Part shown: positions 32,391-41,415 of the stretch, in pieces
Layout: every line of letters begins with the position of its first letter
Numbering within the stretch: position 1 is the first letter of the stretch
DNA from: Amulumruptor sp947039275
GTDB taxonomy: Bacteria > Bacteroidota > Bacteroidia > Bacteroidales > Muribaculaceae
Direction of reading: 5' to 3'
DNA: 64,000 bases
Assembly (NCBI GenBank): GCA_947039275.1
Contig: CAMQYL010000009.1
Span: 1 to 64,000 of the forward strand
Translations under genes and position numbers: made by a program
Notes under the pieces: model-generated
The model's input: only the letters and a program-made list of their open reading frames with translations
Database searches by the model: none
Told to the model about the DNA's origin: nothing

Positions 32391-34052
32391 TTATTTCTTT
32401 TTGGCGGGGCGGAGGATTTCGGCGTATCTGCCAGGGGTGTTGAGGACGGTGGCTGCGCTGTCGAGTCCCTCGTCAAAGCGGAGCGCGTTTTCGATCTGAC
32501 CGGGGCGCAGGTAGTAGCGCGACACGATTTCGTTGCTCAGCAGACGTTCGATGTCAGGACGAGCCTTGTTGAAGTCGTGGTCAGGGTCGTGCTTGAGCAT
32601 CGTGGCGAGCACATCGATCTGTGCGCTGACCGAGTCGGTCAGATAGCCTTCGTGCTTCGCCCCCTCGCGGAGGTTGTCGATCATCTTGTCAAGCACACGG
32701 TCATAGTTGATGGTGGCAGGGTTGACAAATGTGCGGAAATCCTCAAACATCTCATCCGTAACCACGAATTTTGAGGGAGATGCTATGGTATCGTGCGAGG
32801 CGGCATACTTGGTGGCATAGTCCATGACCTTGAAGTTTTCCACGACATTGTAGGTCATGCGGTTGGGGGTGCCGTAAGTGACCTTGATGTCGGGGGTGAT
32901 GCCTCCGCCGTCACGCACCTCTCTGCCGTTGGCTGTAGTGAACACGTTGGTCAGGCTGTCAGGGATGCGTGACACAGAGCCGTCGGGATTGCGGCGGCTG
33001 TAGTCGATTGCTTGTACCAGACGTCCGCTGGGAAGGAAATATTTGGCGATGGTCACTTTGAGCAAGCCCTCGTAGGGGAGGGGACGCGATGTCTGCACAA
33101 GCCCTTTGCCAAACGAACGCTGTCCGATGACCACCGCGCGGTCGAGATCCTGGAGGGCACCGCTGACAATCTCGCTTGACGAAGCTGTGCCACCGTCGAC
33201 CAGTATCGCCAGAGGGATTTTAGTGTCAATAGGCGCGGATGTGGTCTTGTAGACCTTCTCGTTGGTCAGTTCTCTGCCTCGCTGACGCAGCACCTCGGTG
33301 CCTTTGGGCACGAAGTAGCTGACAATCTTCACGGCAGCTTCAAGCAATCCGCCACCGTTGCCGCGGAGGTCCAGCACTATGGATTTGACCTTGGGGTCAG
33401 CCTTGAGTTTCAGCAACGCATCCTTTACCTCGTCAGCCGATTTGTCAGTGAAAGAGGTCAGCACGATATAGCCGATGTCATCGCGGACCACGCCGTAGAA
33501 AGGTACCGAAGGCTCCTGGATCTTGCGGCGCGTGATGTCGACCGATATGATGGAGTCTGTCACATATGGACGGCATACGGAGACCTTGACAACCGTGCCC
33601 GCGCTGCCTTTGAGCCGCGTGGATGCCTTCTCGGTAGTCCAGCCCTTGACGCTGTCGCCGTCGATGGTCAGTATGCGGTCGCCCGAACGCAAGCCTGCCT
33701 GGAACGCCGGGCTGCCTACGAGCGGCTCGGAGATGTAGACATTGCCGTCACGCTGCATGATCATCGAGCCGATGCCGGCATACTCGCCTGTGGTCATGCG
33801 CTTGAACGCGTCCTGCTTGTCCTGGGGGATATACTCGGTGTAGGGGTCGATATCCTCGAGCATCGCGTCTATCGCCGTGGTGATGGACTTTGAGGCGTCT
33901 ATGGTGTCGACATAGAATGTCTGCAGTTCCTTGTAGAGCGAGTTGAAGATGTCGAGATTGCGTGAGATTTCAGCCTTGTTGTTGCGCGTGGCAGCCCCGG
34001 CTATCAGCGAGAGGGCTACGATGGCGGCGGCAAATGTGAGAATTTTCTTCAT
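32391..34052 (-). CDS. S41 family carboxyl-terminal processing peptidase
   Basis: A 553-residue periplasmic protease. N-terminal signal/anchor 1-22. A PDZ domain covers about 85-165 (GIGSMIMQRDGNVYISEP, GLRSGDRILTIDG). The catalytic Ser is in VDGGTASSSEIVSGAL and the Lys in SFGKGLVQ, as in CtpA/Tsp. A C-terminal extension of about 150 residues is common in Bacteroidetes members. Substrates are unknown. It is upstream of mfd by 26 bp, divergent from the NSS transporter, and preceded by a TACCTTTG -7 box. Confidence 0.93.
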   Translation of the reverse strand: MKKILTFAAAIVALSLIAGAATRNNKAEISRNLDIFNSLYKELQTFYVDTIDASKSITTAIDAMLEDIDPYTEYIPQDKQDAFKRMTTGEYAGIGSMIMQRDGNVYISEPLVGSPAFQAGLRSGDRILTIDGDSVKGWTTEKASTRLKGSAGTVVKVSVCRPYVTDSIISVDITRRKIQEPSVPFYGVVRDDIGYIVLTSFTDKSADEVKDALLKLKADPKVKSIVLDLRGNGGGLLEAAVKIVSYFVPKGTEVLRQRGRELTNEKVYKTTSAPIDTKIPLAILVDGGTASSSEIVSGALQDLDRAVVIGQRSFGKGLVQTSRPLPYEGLLKVTIAKYFLPSGRLVQAIDYSRRNPDGSVSRIPDSLTNVFTTANGREVRDGGGITPDIKVTYGTPNRMTYNVVENFKVMDYATKYAASHDTIASPSKFVVTDEMFEDFRTFVNPATINYDRVLDKMIDNLREGAKHEGYLTDSVSAQIDVLATMLKHDPDHDFNKARPDIERLLSNEIVSRYYLRPGQIENALRFDEGLDSAATVLNTPGRYAEILRPAKKK

Positions 34053-34095
34053 CAGTATCTTGTCGTGTTCTTATTTGCTTATATAATAATGTGTG

Positions 34096-34103
34096 CAAAG
34101 GTA
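34096..34103 (-). promoter_or_regulatory. -7 element of the S41 peptidase promoter
   Basis: TACCTTTG on the minus strand, exact TAnnTTTG, 44 bases before the start codon. No clear -33. Confidence 0.5.
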
Positions 34104-34212
34104 ATTATTTTCAGCCTACATATATCCTGATTTAAGCATATTTCAGTTATATGATTATATGTTAAACGATTGAAGATGCCATATGTATCACTGCCGGGGT
34201 GTGATTTTTTTG

Positions 34213-34220
34213 CTAACTTT
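34213..34220 (+). promoter_or_regulatory. -7 element of the NSS transporter promoter
   Basis: TAACTTTG, six bases before the ATG at 34227. Transcription would begin at or near the start codon. Confidence 0.55.
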
Positions 34221-34226
34221 GCATGC

Positions 34227-35603
34227 ATGAGTTCCATACACCATAAGACTGACGGCGTGAAGCCGCCCAGGGCGCAGTTTAATACCCGCATCGGAGTGAT
34301 TGCCACGACGGTGGGGTCGGCTGTAGGTCTCGGCAATATATGGAGGTTTCCATATGAGGCTGGAGTGCATGGCGGGGGAGCGTTCATGCTTGTCTATGTA
34401 GCTTTTATCCTTGTCATAGGTATTCCGGTGGTTACTGCCGAGTTCATCATAGGGCGTAATTCCGGCACCAATGTCTACGGAGCGTTCAAGCGTCTGCACG
34501 GGTCGCCTTACTGGAGGATTGTAGGGGCTATCGGCATCCTTGCCTCGCTGATGATATTGAGTTTCTACAGCGTCGTGGCTGGATGGACGGCAGACTATAT
34601 AGTGCGGTCGGTGCAGAATTTCTCGGGTGCGCACATGCAAGAGGCTCTTCATCAGCAGTTTGGAGAGTTTACGTCATCATGGAGCGCGGTAGGCTGGACG
34701 GTGGCGTTTCTGCTTGCCAACTTCTGGATACTCAGGCGCGGAGTGCAGAAGGGCATCGAGAAGATGTCAAATATCATGATGCCGGCTCTTTTCGTGCTTC
34801 TGCTTATATTTTGTGTCAACTCCCTGTTTTTGCCCGGGGCTTCCGAGGGCTTGACATTCTTGTTCAAGCCAGATTTCTCCAAGATAGACTCCTCGGTGAT
34901 GCTGGGTGCGATGGGGCAGGCGTTCTTTACGCTGAGTCTGGGGCTGGGATGCCTGATTACGTATTCGAGCTACTTCAACCGCCGCACCGACTTGGTACGC
35001 ACCGCCTCTACGTCAGCCGCGCTTGACACGTTGGTGGCAGTGCTGGCTGGTATTATTATCTTCCCTGCCGTATTCACTTTCGGGCAGTCTCCAGCCGAGG
35101 GTCCCAAGCTCGTGTTCGAGGTGCTCCCTGCCATATTTTACAACATGCAGTGGGGCATGGTGTGGTCAACCCTGTTTTTCGTGCTGCTCTTCCTTGCCTC
35201 GCTGACCTCCACGATATCCATGAGCGAAATATCCATAGCTTATTTCTGCGAGGAACGCAAGATGGGGCGTACTCAGGCTACGGTGCTCAACACTGTCATA
35301 GCCATAGTATTCGGCTCGTTGTGCTCCCTGTCCTTCGGACCCTTGGCAGGCATGAAGATATTCGGGATGACGCTGTTTGACCTCTTTGACTTCGTGTCGT
35401 CCAATGTGCTTCTGCCCATAGGCGGCATGCTTATCTCCATCTTCGTCGGGTGGGTGCTTGAGCGGTCGGTCATCGATGCCGAGATAGGCGGCAGTGGCGC
35501 GGGGCGGCGTTTTCTCGTAGGGCTTATAGTGGCGTGTCTGCGCTACGTTGCCCCTGTGTGCATCCTGATAGTGTTTCTCGGAGGCCTCGGGCTGTTTGAT
35601 TGA
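34227..35603 (+). CDS. Sodium-dependent NSS-family transporter
   Basis: About 458 residues and 11-12 membrane helices, LeuT fold. The TM1 signature TVGSAVGLGNIWRFPYEAG (about 27-45) with the unwound GLGNIWRFPY motif is diagnostic of neurotransmitter:sodium symporters, which move amino acids or similar compounds with Na+. TM6 FFTLSLGLGCLITYSSY fits the substrate site. The substrate is unknown. The ATG at 34227 is used because the next upstream one, at 34170, lies before the -7 box. Its stop is eight bases before the U32 peptidase ATG, so the two are probably cotranscribed. Confidence 0.92.
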   Translation: MSSIHHKTDGVKPPRAQFNTRIGVIATTVGSAVGLGNIWRFPYEAGVHGGGAFMLVYVAFILVIGIPVVTAEFIIGRNSGTNVYGAFKRLHGSPYWRIVGAIGILASLMILSFYSVVAGWTADYIVRSVQNFSGAHMQEALHQQFGEFTSSWSAVGWTVAFLLANFWILRRGVQKGIEKMSNIMMPALFVLLLIFCVNSLFLPGASEGLTFLFKPDFSKIDSSVMLGAMGQAFFTLSLGLGCLITYSSYFNRRTDLVRTASTSAALDTLVAVLAGIIIFPAVFTFGQSPAEGPKLVFEVLPAIFYNMQWGMVWSTLFFVLLFLASLTSTISMSEISIAYFCEERKMGRTQATVLNTVIAIVFGSLCSLSFGPLAGMKIFGMTLFDLFDFVSSNVLLPIGGMLISIFVGWVLERSVIDAEIGGSGAGRRFLVGLIVACLRYVAPVCILIVFLGGLGLFD

Positions 35604-35611
35604 CAAGAATA

Positions 35612-36859
35612 ATGGAAAGAAAAGATTTTGAGATAATGGCTCCGGTAGGGAGCTACGAATCGCTTCACGCCGCCATCAATGCCGGCGCGGACGCAGTGTA
35701 TTTCGGCGTCGAGGGGCTTAACATGCGTGCCCGCTCAAGTGTGAACTTCACCCTTGCCGACCTGCACAATATTGCCGATATATGTCGTCAGGCTGGTGTC
35801 AAGACATATCTGACCGTCAACACCGTGATATATGATGCAGAGATAGAACTGTGCCACAAGGTCATAGACGCAGCCAAGGAGGCTGGCATCTCAGCCATCA
35901 TAGCCACCGACATCGCAGCCATAAGCTATGCGAGGAGCATAGGAGTGGAGGTGCATATATCCACACAATCGAATGTCACCAACATTGAGGCTGTCAGGTT
36001 CTACAGCGCGATGGCTGACGTCATGGTGCTTGCCCGTGAGCTGAATCTCGAACAGGTGCGTGCCATACACGATGCCATAGTGCGCGAGAATATCTGCGGA
36101 CCTTCGGGGCGCAGGGTCGGCATAGAGATGTTTTGCCATGGTGCTCTGTGCATGGCGGTGAGCGGAAAGTGCTATCTGAGCCTCCACGAGATGAACTCAA
36201 GCGCCAACCGCGGAGCCTGCACCCAGATATGCCGACGCGGTTACACCGTGACCGACCGAGAGACAGGGGAGCAGCTCGCCGTAGAAAACAAATACATCAT
36301 GTCGCCCAAGGACCTCAAGACCATCCACTTCCTCAACAAGATGGTGGATGCAGGCGTGACGGTGTTCAAAATCGAAGGCAGAGCGCGTGGTCCCGAGTAT
36401 GTCAGCATAGCCGTTGAGGCGTATGACAGGGCGTTGAATGCCATATGTGACGGCACATATGACGAGTCTCTTATAGCCGAGCTTGACAAGCGTCTGGAGA
36501 TGATATTCAACCGCGGATTTTGGGACGGCTATTATCTCGGACAGCGGCTGGGCGAATGGTCGGAGAAATATGGCTCGTCGGCAACGCGTACCAAGCAATA
36601 CATCGCCAAGGGGGTGCGCTATTTCTCCAAACTCGGTGTTGCAGAGTTTCTGATGGAGGCTGGCGAGCTTAAGGTGGGCGATGAGGTCGTAATAACGGGT
36701 CCCACTACCGGGGCGGTAATTGTCACGGTTGATGAAATCCGTGTTGACCTCAGACCGGTGGAAAAGGCGGTCAAGGGCGAGAGCATTTCAATCCCCGTGC
36801 CGTGTAAGTTGCGCCCGAGCGACCGCCTCTATCTGTGGGTTAAAACAGCCTCAAAATAG
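35612..36859 (+). CDS. U32 family peptidase-like protein
   Basis: A 415-residue protein of the YegQ/RlhA/TrhP group. IMAPVGSYESLHAAINAGADAVYFG is the family start, and IEMFCHGALCMAVSGKCYLS is the U32 signature with its Cys cluster (further Cys in NRGACTQICRRGY) that may hold an iron-sulfur centre. Members hydroxylate tRNA U34 (TrhP) or 23S rRNA C2501 (RlhA); the short C-terminal beta-barrel and lack of extra domains favour the TrhP-like group, but this is not certain. The name peptidase is historical. Confidence 0.88.
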   Translation: MERKDFEIMAPVGSYESLHAAINAGADAVYFGVEGLNMRARSSVNFTLADLHNIADICRQAGVKTYLTVNTVIYDAEIELCHKVIDAAKEAGISAIIATDIAAISYARSIGVEVHISTQSNVTNIEAVRFYSAMADVMVLARELNLEQVRAIHDAIVRENICGPSGRRVGIEMFCHGALCMAVSGKCYLSLHEMNSSANRGACTQICRRGYTVTDRETGEQLAVENKYIMSPKDLKTIHFLNKMVDAGVTVFKIEGRARGPEYVSIAVEAYDRALNAICDGTYDESLIAELDKRLEMIFNRGFWDGYYLGQRLGEWSEKYGSSATRTKQYIAKGVRYFSKLGVAEFLMEAGELKVGDEVVITGPTTGAVIVTVDEIRVDLRPVEKAVKGESISIPVPCKLRPSDRLYLWVKTASK

Positions 36860-36917
36860 GCAAAAGCCGCTTTCTGTGCGATAAAATGCACTGTTTTCGC
36901 AAATATTTGTTAAAACA

Positions 36918-36949
36918 TTTGCATAATTCGGACGCGCTCTGTACCTTTG
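36918..36949 (+). promoter_or_regulatory. Promoter of the tRNA-tuf cluster
   Basis: TTTG (36918-36921), 20 bases, TACCTTTG (36942-36949), 66 bp before tRNA-Thr. It could drive tRNAs, tuf and downstream genes. Confidence 0.75.
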
Positions 36950-37015
36950 CACCGCTTTCCCACTCAAACGGCACTACCGGAGAGGTGAAAGGGAGAGCAG
37001 AGAACATTGAATGAT

Positions 37016-37089
37016 GCCTCTTTAGCTCAGTTGGCCAGAGCACGTGATTTGTAATCTCGGGGTCGTTGGTTCGAATCCGACAAGAGGCT
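37016..37089 (+). tRNA. tRNA-Thr (TGT)
   Basis: Acceptor GCCTCTT/AAGAGGC, D-stem GCTC/GAGC, anticodon TGT at 37050-37052, T-loop GTTCGAA, discriminator T. One T-T mismatch in the anticodon stem. CCA is not encoded. Confidence 0.93.
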
Positions 37090-37199
37090 CTAAATTTGAT
37101 TATGGTATCTGTATGCTGCCGATTTGTCTGGCAATGCAGTGCTGATGATGAAATTTTCCTCCCGTCCTCCACGATGAGGAGCGGGGCAAAGGAAAAGAC

Positions 37200-37282
37200 G
37201 GGCGAATACCAGAGTGGCCAAATGGGGCAGACTGTAAATCTGCTGGTTTATACCTTCGGTGGTTCGAATCCATCTTCGCCCA
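37200..37282 (+). tRNA. tRNA-Tyr (GTA)
   Basis: Acceptor GGGCGAA/TTCGCCC, anticodon GTA at 37234-37236, long variable arm as expected for tRNA-Tyr, T-loop GTTCGAA, discriminator A. Confidence 0.94.
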
Positions 37283-37354
37283 CTTATTTAATCCTATGTT
37301 ACAAGCATAGAGAGATTCTTGCGATAGGGTCTCAGGCTTTAACATCTGACGTTT

Positions 37355-37427
37355 GCGGAAGTAGCTCAGTTGATAGAGCATCAGCCTTCCAAGCTGAGGG
37401 TCGCGAGTTTGAGCCTCGTCTTCCGCT
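37355..37427 (+). tRNA. tRNA-Gly (TCC)
   Basis: Acceptor GCGGAAG/CTTCCGC, D-stem GCTC/GAGC, anticodon TCC at 37388-37390, discriminator T. The T-loop reads GTTTGAG rather than GTTCGAN, a small departure. Confidence 0.92.
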
Positions 37428-37498
37428 CTAATTTTATTGAAACATACGCCGGATATGCGGCTATGTAGTGAAACCTTTCTAACGACATTGAAACATCT

Positions 37499-37573
<75 letters not shown>

Positions 37574-37693
37574 AGTTTATTCAGCAAAACTCTCCTAATT
37601 CATTGCCCCGATAGTGTCTTTTTGTGCTGTCGCGGCATCTTGTTGAAACGTAAAACTTAATATTTTTAAGCAACATAAAATCAGCTAAAAGTT

Positions 37694-38878
37694 ATGGCTA
37701 AAGAGAAATTCGAAAGAACCAAACCGCATGTTAACATCGGTACCATCGGTCACGTTGACCACGGTAAAACCACTCTGACCGCTGCCATCACCACCGTACT
37801 GGCAAAGAACGGTCTCTCTGAGGTTAAGTCATTCGACCAGATTGACAACGCTCCCGAGGAAAAGGAACGTGGTATCACCATCAACACCGCCCACGTTGAA
37901 TACGAAACAGCTAACCGTCACTACGCTCACGTAGACTGCCCGGGACACGCTGACTACGTAAAGAACATGGTAACTGGTGCTGCTCAGATGGACGGTGCTA
38001 TCATCGTGGTGGCTGCAACTGACGGTCCCATGCCCCAGACCCGTGAGCACATCCTTCTCGCTCGTCAGGTAAACGTGCCCCGTATCGTAGTGTTCCTCAA
38101 CAAGTGCGACATGGTTGACGACGAAGAGATGTTCGAACTCGTTGAGATGGAAATGCGTGATCTCCTTTCTTCTTATGACTACGATGGTGACAACACTCCC
38201 ATCATCCGTGGTTCTGCTCTCGGTGCCCTCAATGGCGAGCCCGAATGGGAAGCTAAGGTTATGGAACTCATGGACGCAGTTGACAACTGGATTCCCCTGC
38301 CTCCCCGTGACGTTGACAAACCCTTCCTTATGCCTGTTGAGGACGTGTTCTCAATCACAGGTCGTGGTACAGTTGCTACCGGTCGTATCGAGACAGGTAT
38401 CGTGAAGGTAGGTGACGAAGTCCAGATCATGGGTCTTGGTGCTGACATGAAGTCAGTCGTTACCGGTGTCGAGATGTTCCGCAAGCTCCTTGATCAGGGC
38501 GAAGCTGGTGACAACGTAGGTCTCCTCCTCCGTGGTATCGACAAGAAGGACATCAAGCGCGGTATGGTAATCTGCCATCCTGGAGTCGTTAAGCCCCACA
38601 GCAAGTTCAAAGCTTCTGTATATATCCTCAAGAAGGAAGAAGGCGGCCGTCACACTCCGTTCCACAACCACTACCGTCCCCAGTTCTACATCCGTACACT
38701 TGACGTTACCGGCGAGATCACTCTCCCCGAAGGTGTAGAAATGGTAATGCCCGGTGACAACGTTGAGATCAACGTTGAGCTCATCAACCCCGTAGCTTGC
38801 GACAAGGGTCTCCGCTTCGCTATCCGCGAAGGTGGCCGCACAGTAGGCTCAGGTCAGATCACCGAAATCTACGAATAA
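37694..38878 (+). CDS. tuf: Elongation factor Tu
   Basis: A 394-residue GTPase carrying aminoacyl-tRNA to the ribosome. G1 is GHVDHGKT (about 18-25), the switch I region holds GITINTAHVEYET, G3 is DCPGHADY and G4 is NKCDMVDD. Domain 2 begins near LPVEDVFSI-like residues and domain 3 ends GSGQITEIYE. Codon use is strongly biased, as in highly expressed genes. It is preceded by four tRNAs and followed by tRNA-Trp and secE. Only one copy is in the window. Confidence 0.99.
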   Translation: MAKEKFERTKPHVNIGTIGHVDHGKTTLTAAITTVLAKNGLSEVKSFDQIDNAPEEKERGITINTAHVEYETANRHYAHVDCPGHADYVKNMVTGAAQMDGAIIVVAATDGPMPQTREHILLARQVNVPRIVVFLNKCDMVDDEEMFELVEMEMRDLLSSYDYDGDNTPIIRGSALGALNGEPEWEAKVMELMDAVDNWIPLPPRDVDKPFLMPVEDVFSITGRGTVATGRIETGIVKVGDEVQIMGLGADMKSVVTGVEMFRKLLDQGEAGDNVGLLLRGIDKKDIKRGMVICHPGVVKPHSKFKASVYILKKEEGGRHTPFHNHYRPQFYIRTLDVTGEITLPEGVEMVMPGDNVEINVELINPVACDKGLRFAIREGGRTVGSGQITEIYE

Positions 38879-38903
38879 TCCGCCACAGCGATTATAAGTA
38901 ACC

Positions 38904-38956
38904 ATAAAAGAGAGATGGCTGCATGCCATCGGCAATAGGAGACATCTCTCTTTTAT
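38904..38956 (+). terminator. Hairpin between tuf and tRNA-Trp
   Basis: ATAAAAGAGAGATG pairs perfectly with CATCTCTCTTTTAT around a 25-base loop, with a T-run inside the 3' arm. It may terminate or attenuate tuf transcription, or guide processing of tRNA-Trp. Confidence 0.65.
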
Positions 38957-38961
38957 CACAC

Positions 38962-39037
38962 ACGGGAATAGCTCAGTCGGTAGAGCACTGGTCTCCAAAA
39001 CCAGGTGTCGGGAGTTCGAGCCTCTCTTCCCGTGCCA
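38962..39037 (+). tRNA. tRNA-Trp (CCA)
   Basis: Acceptor ACGGGAA/TTCCCGT, anticodon stem CTGGT/ACCAG with anticodon CCA, T-loop GTTCGAG, discriminator G, CCA encoded at 39035-39037. Its place between tuf and secE is a common Bacteroidetes arrangement. Confidence 0.95.
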
Positions 39038-39050
39038 AACACAACCACCA

Positions 39051-39251
39051 ATGGCTAAACTTAAACTACTCAACGATATCGAGGAGTCTTATAACGAGCT
39101 TCGCTATAAGACTTCTTGGCCAACAAAAGGTCAGCTGATCAAGAGTGCTATTATCGTGTTGATAGCTTCCGTAATCATCGCGCTGATAATATTCTGCATG
39201 GATCAGGTGATTGACTATATCATGCACCTTATCTACGGCCTTGCCGAGTAA
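39051..39251 (+). CDS. secE: Preprotein translocase subunit SecE
   Basis: A 66-residue inner-membrane protein with the conserved amphipathic segment SYNELRYKTSWPTKGQL (about 14-30) and one C-terminal transmembrane helix (about 33-58), the minimal SecE form. It braces SecY in the protein-export channel. It starts 14 bases after tRNA-Trp and is followed by nusG. Confidence 0.95.
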   Translation: MAKLKLLNDIEESYNELRYKTSWPTKGQLIKSAIIVLIASVIIALIIFCMDQVIDYIMHLIYGLAE

Positions 39252-39284
39252 TCAACACCTTTTCAATTTTTAGCGGTCACATCA

Positions 39285-39836
39285 ATGTCTGAAGTAAAGC
39301 GTTCTTGGTATGTGCTTCGTGCCATATCCGGTAAGGAAGCCAAGGTCAAGGAGGTGCTGGATGCAGCCATCCGCAACACCGACCTCGGCAAACATGTATT
39401 TCAAGTCTTGATACCCACTGAAAAGGTGCTTACCGTGCGTAACGGTAAGAAGACGGTCAAGGAGCGTACCCTCTACAGCGGTTACGTTTTCGTGGAGTGC
39501 ATGCTGACAGGCGAAGTCCTCGTCACGCTGCGCGATACGACTAACGTGATCGACTTTCTGCGTGGCAAAGGCAAGGACGCAAAGCCCGAGTCGCTGCGCG
39601 AGAGCGAGGTGAAGCGCATGCTTGGTATGGCTGACGAGCTCTCTCAGGGCGAAGTCGACGGTACCAATGACTTCATGGTCGGTGAGACTGTCAAGGTCAA
39701 CTACGGTCCGTTCAACGGATTTACCGGAGTGATCGAGGAGGTCAACCGCGAGAAGCGTAAGCTCAAGGTGATGGTCAAGATTTTTGGCCGTAAGACACCC
39801 CTGGAGTTGGATAATTCGCAAGTAGAGCGGGAGTAA
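39285..39836 (+). CDS. nusG: Transcription termination/antitermination protein NusG
   Basis: A 183-residue elongation factor binding RNA polymerase and ribosome. The NGN domain (KRSWYVLRAISGKE, about 5-18, to about 120) includes YSGYVFVECML. The KOW domain at about 130-180 reads VKVNYGPFNGFTGVIEEVN. The spacing to secE (33 bp) is standard. A 393-bp gap follows before rplK, much longer than usual. Confidence 0.97.
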   Translation: MSEVKRSWYVLRAISGKEAKVKEVLDAAIRNTDLGKHVFQVLIPTEKVLTVRNGKKTVKERTLYSGYVFVECMLTGEVLVTLRDTTNVIDFLRGKGKDAKPESLRESEVKRMLGMADELSQGEVDGTNDFMVGETVKVNYGPFNGFTGVIEEVNREKRKLKVMVKIFGRKTPLELDNSQVERE

Positions 39837-40229
39837 AAGCCCCGCGGACACTGACGGGCCATCGTAGCCCCGCCCCCTCTAATTCGTCAGAGCGGCTTCC
39901 ACTATGTGCTGCTGACATTAGAGATGCCATATTGAAACAATAAACGAGTGCCTGGTGCCTGCCGTCAGGGGGAGCTTCCAAAGCCCCGAGTCCTTGCTCT
40001 TATACGGGACCGCTTGCAGGTTACGCTGCGGGTCTGGCATCCAAGAGGCTTCGGACACTCGCAGACGCAGCGAAAGCAGCTCGGTATGGTATCCCGACAT
40101 GTGTTTCCGGACATCACGCTCTGGGAGATGATGAGAAGATGGAGCGAGGTGATTAGTGTGTCAAGAAGTGGACGCGTAAACGTTTGAACCGCAACCTCTA
40201 AACAACAACATTTAAAGAGTTAAACAAAA
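39837..40229 (+). other. Long untranslated region between nusG and rplK
   Basis: 393 bp with no credible gene; a small frame at 39948-40187 has no recognisable protein character. Several short complementary segments (for example GGGGGAGCTTCC and GGCTTCGGACACTCGCAG regions) suggest structured RNA. By analogy with other bacteria the L1-binding control site for rplK-rplA could be here, but I cannot identify it. Confidence 0.45.
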
Positions 40230-40673
40230 ATGGCTAAAGAAATTGCTGGACAGATCAAATTACAGATCAAAGGCGGTGCTGCAAACCCCTCGCCCCCAGT
40301 AGGACCGGCTCTCGGTTCGAAGGGCATCAACATCATGGAGTTCTGCAAGCAGTTCAATGCCCGCACCCAGGACAAAGCCGGTAAGGTGCTCCCGGTAGTA
40401 ATCACCTATTACACCGACAAGAGCTTTGACTTCATCGTCAAGACCCCCCCGGTAGCAGTTCAGCTCAAGGAAGTCGCAAAACTCAAGAGCGGCTCTGCTC
40501 AGCCTAACCGTAACAAGGTGGCTGAAATCACATGGGACCAGGTAAAGGCAATCGCTGAAGACAAGATGCCCGACTTGAACTGTTTCACAGTCGAATCGGC
40601 AATGCGCATGGTTGCCGGCACAGCCAGAAGCATGGGTATCACCGTAAAAGGAGCATTCCCTGAAAATAACTAA
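40230..40673 (+). CDS. rplK: Ribosomal protein L11
   Basis: 147 residues. It binds the 23S GTPase-associated centre. The N-terminal KEIAGQIKLQIKGGAANPSPP with PVGPALGSKGINIMEFC and the C-terminal KMPDLNCFTVESAMRMVAGTARSMGI match L11. It starts an rplK-rplA-rplJ-rplL-rpoB-rpoC run. Confidence 0.98.
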   Translation: MAKEIAGQIKLQIKGGAANPSPPVGPALGSKGINIMEFCKQFNARTQDKAGKVLPVVITYYTDKSFDFIVKTPPVAVQLKEVAKLKSGSAQPNRNKVAEITWDQVKAIAEDKMPDLNCFTVESAMRMVAGTARSMGITVKGAFPENN

Positions 40674-40690
40674 TTAACTTCAATTGACAC

Positions 40691-41386
40691 ATGGGTAAAC
40701 TGACTAAAAACCAGAAGATTGCTGCAGAGAAAATTGAAGCAGGGAAGGCTTATTCACTCGCCGAGGCATCAGCTAAGGTCAAGGAAGTGAATTACGCTAA
40801 GTTTGACGCTTCTGTCGACATCGACGTGCGTCTCGGCGTTGACCCCCGCAAGGCTAACCAGATGGTACGTGGCGTGGTGACCCTGCCCCACGGTACCGGC
40901 AAGCAGGTAAGAGTGCTTGTGCTCTGCAATGCAGATGCCGAGGCTGCCGCTAAGGCTGCCGGAGCTGATTATGTAGGCCTCGACGAATACATCGACAAGA
41001 TCAAGGGCGGATGGACTGACATCGACGTCATCATCACCCAGCCCGCCATCATGGGTAAGATCGGTGCCCTGGGCCGTGTGCTCGGTCCCCGCGGCTTGAT
41101 GCCTAACCCCAAGAGCGGCACTGTGACTGTCGACGTTGCCAAGGCCGTTGAGGAAGTCAAGAAGGGTAAGATCGACTTCAAGGTCGACAAGAACGGTATC
41201 GTGCACACTTCCATCGGCAAGGTGAGCTTCACTCCCGAGCAGATCGGCGACAACGCACGCGAGTTCATCAACACCCTGATTAAACTCAAACCGTCTGCTG
41301 CAAAAGGCACCTATATCAAGAGCATTTATCTTTCGAGCACTATGAGCCCGGGCGTCAAGATTGACACTAAGTCAGTCGATGAGTAA
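40691..41386 (+). CDS. rplA: Ribosomal protein L1
   Basis: 231 residues. It binds the 23S L1 stalk and in other bacteria represses its own operon by binding the mRNA. MGKLTKNQKIAAEKIEAGKAYSL-type N-terminus, VDIDVRLGVDPRKANQMVRG and GRVLGPRGLMPNPKSGTV (the L1 signature) are present. It begins 17 bp after rplK. Confidence 0.98.
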   Translation: MGKLTKNQKIAAEKIEAGKAYSLAEASAKVKEVNYAKFDASVDIDVRLGVDPRKANQMVRGVVTLPHGTGKQVRVLVLCNADAEAAAKAAGADYVGLDEYIDKIKGGWTDIDVIITQPAIMGKIGALGRVLGPRGLMPNPKSGTVTVDVAKAVEEVKKGKIDFKVDKNGIVHTSIGKVSFTPEQIGDNAREFINTLIKLKPSAAKGTYIKSIYLSSTMSPGVKIDTKSVDE

Positions 41387-41415
41387 TCTAACCTCTTAAA
41401 AATCCCGCAATCACG

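Noticed and set aside
39948..40187. 79-codon open frame between nusG and rplK
   Set aside because: Composition and context do not support a protein; the region is better described as an untranslated spacer.
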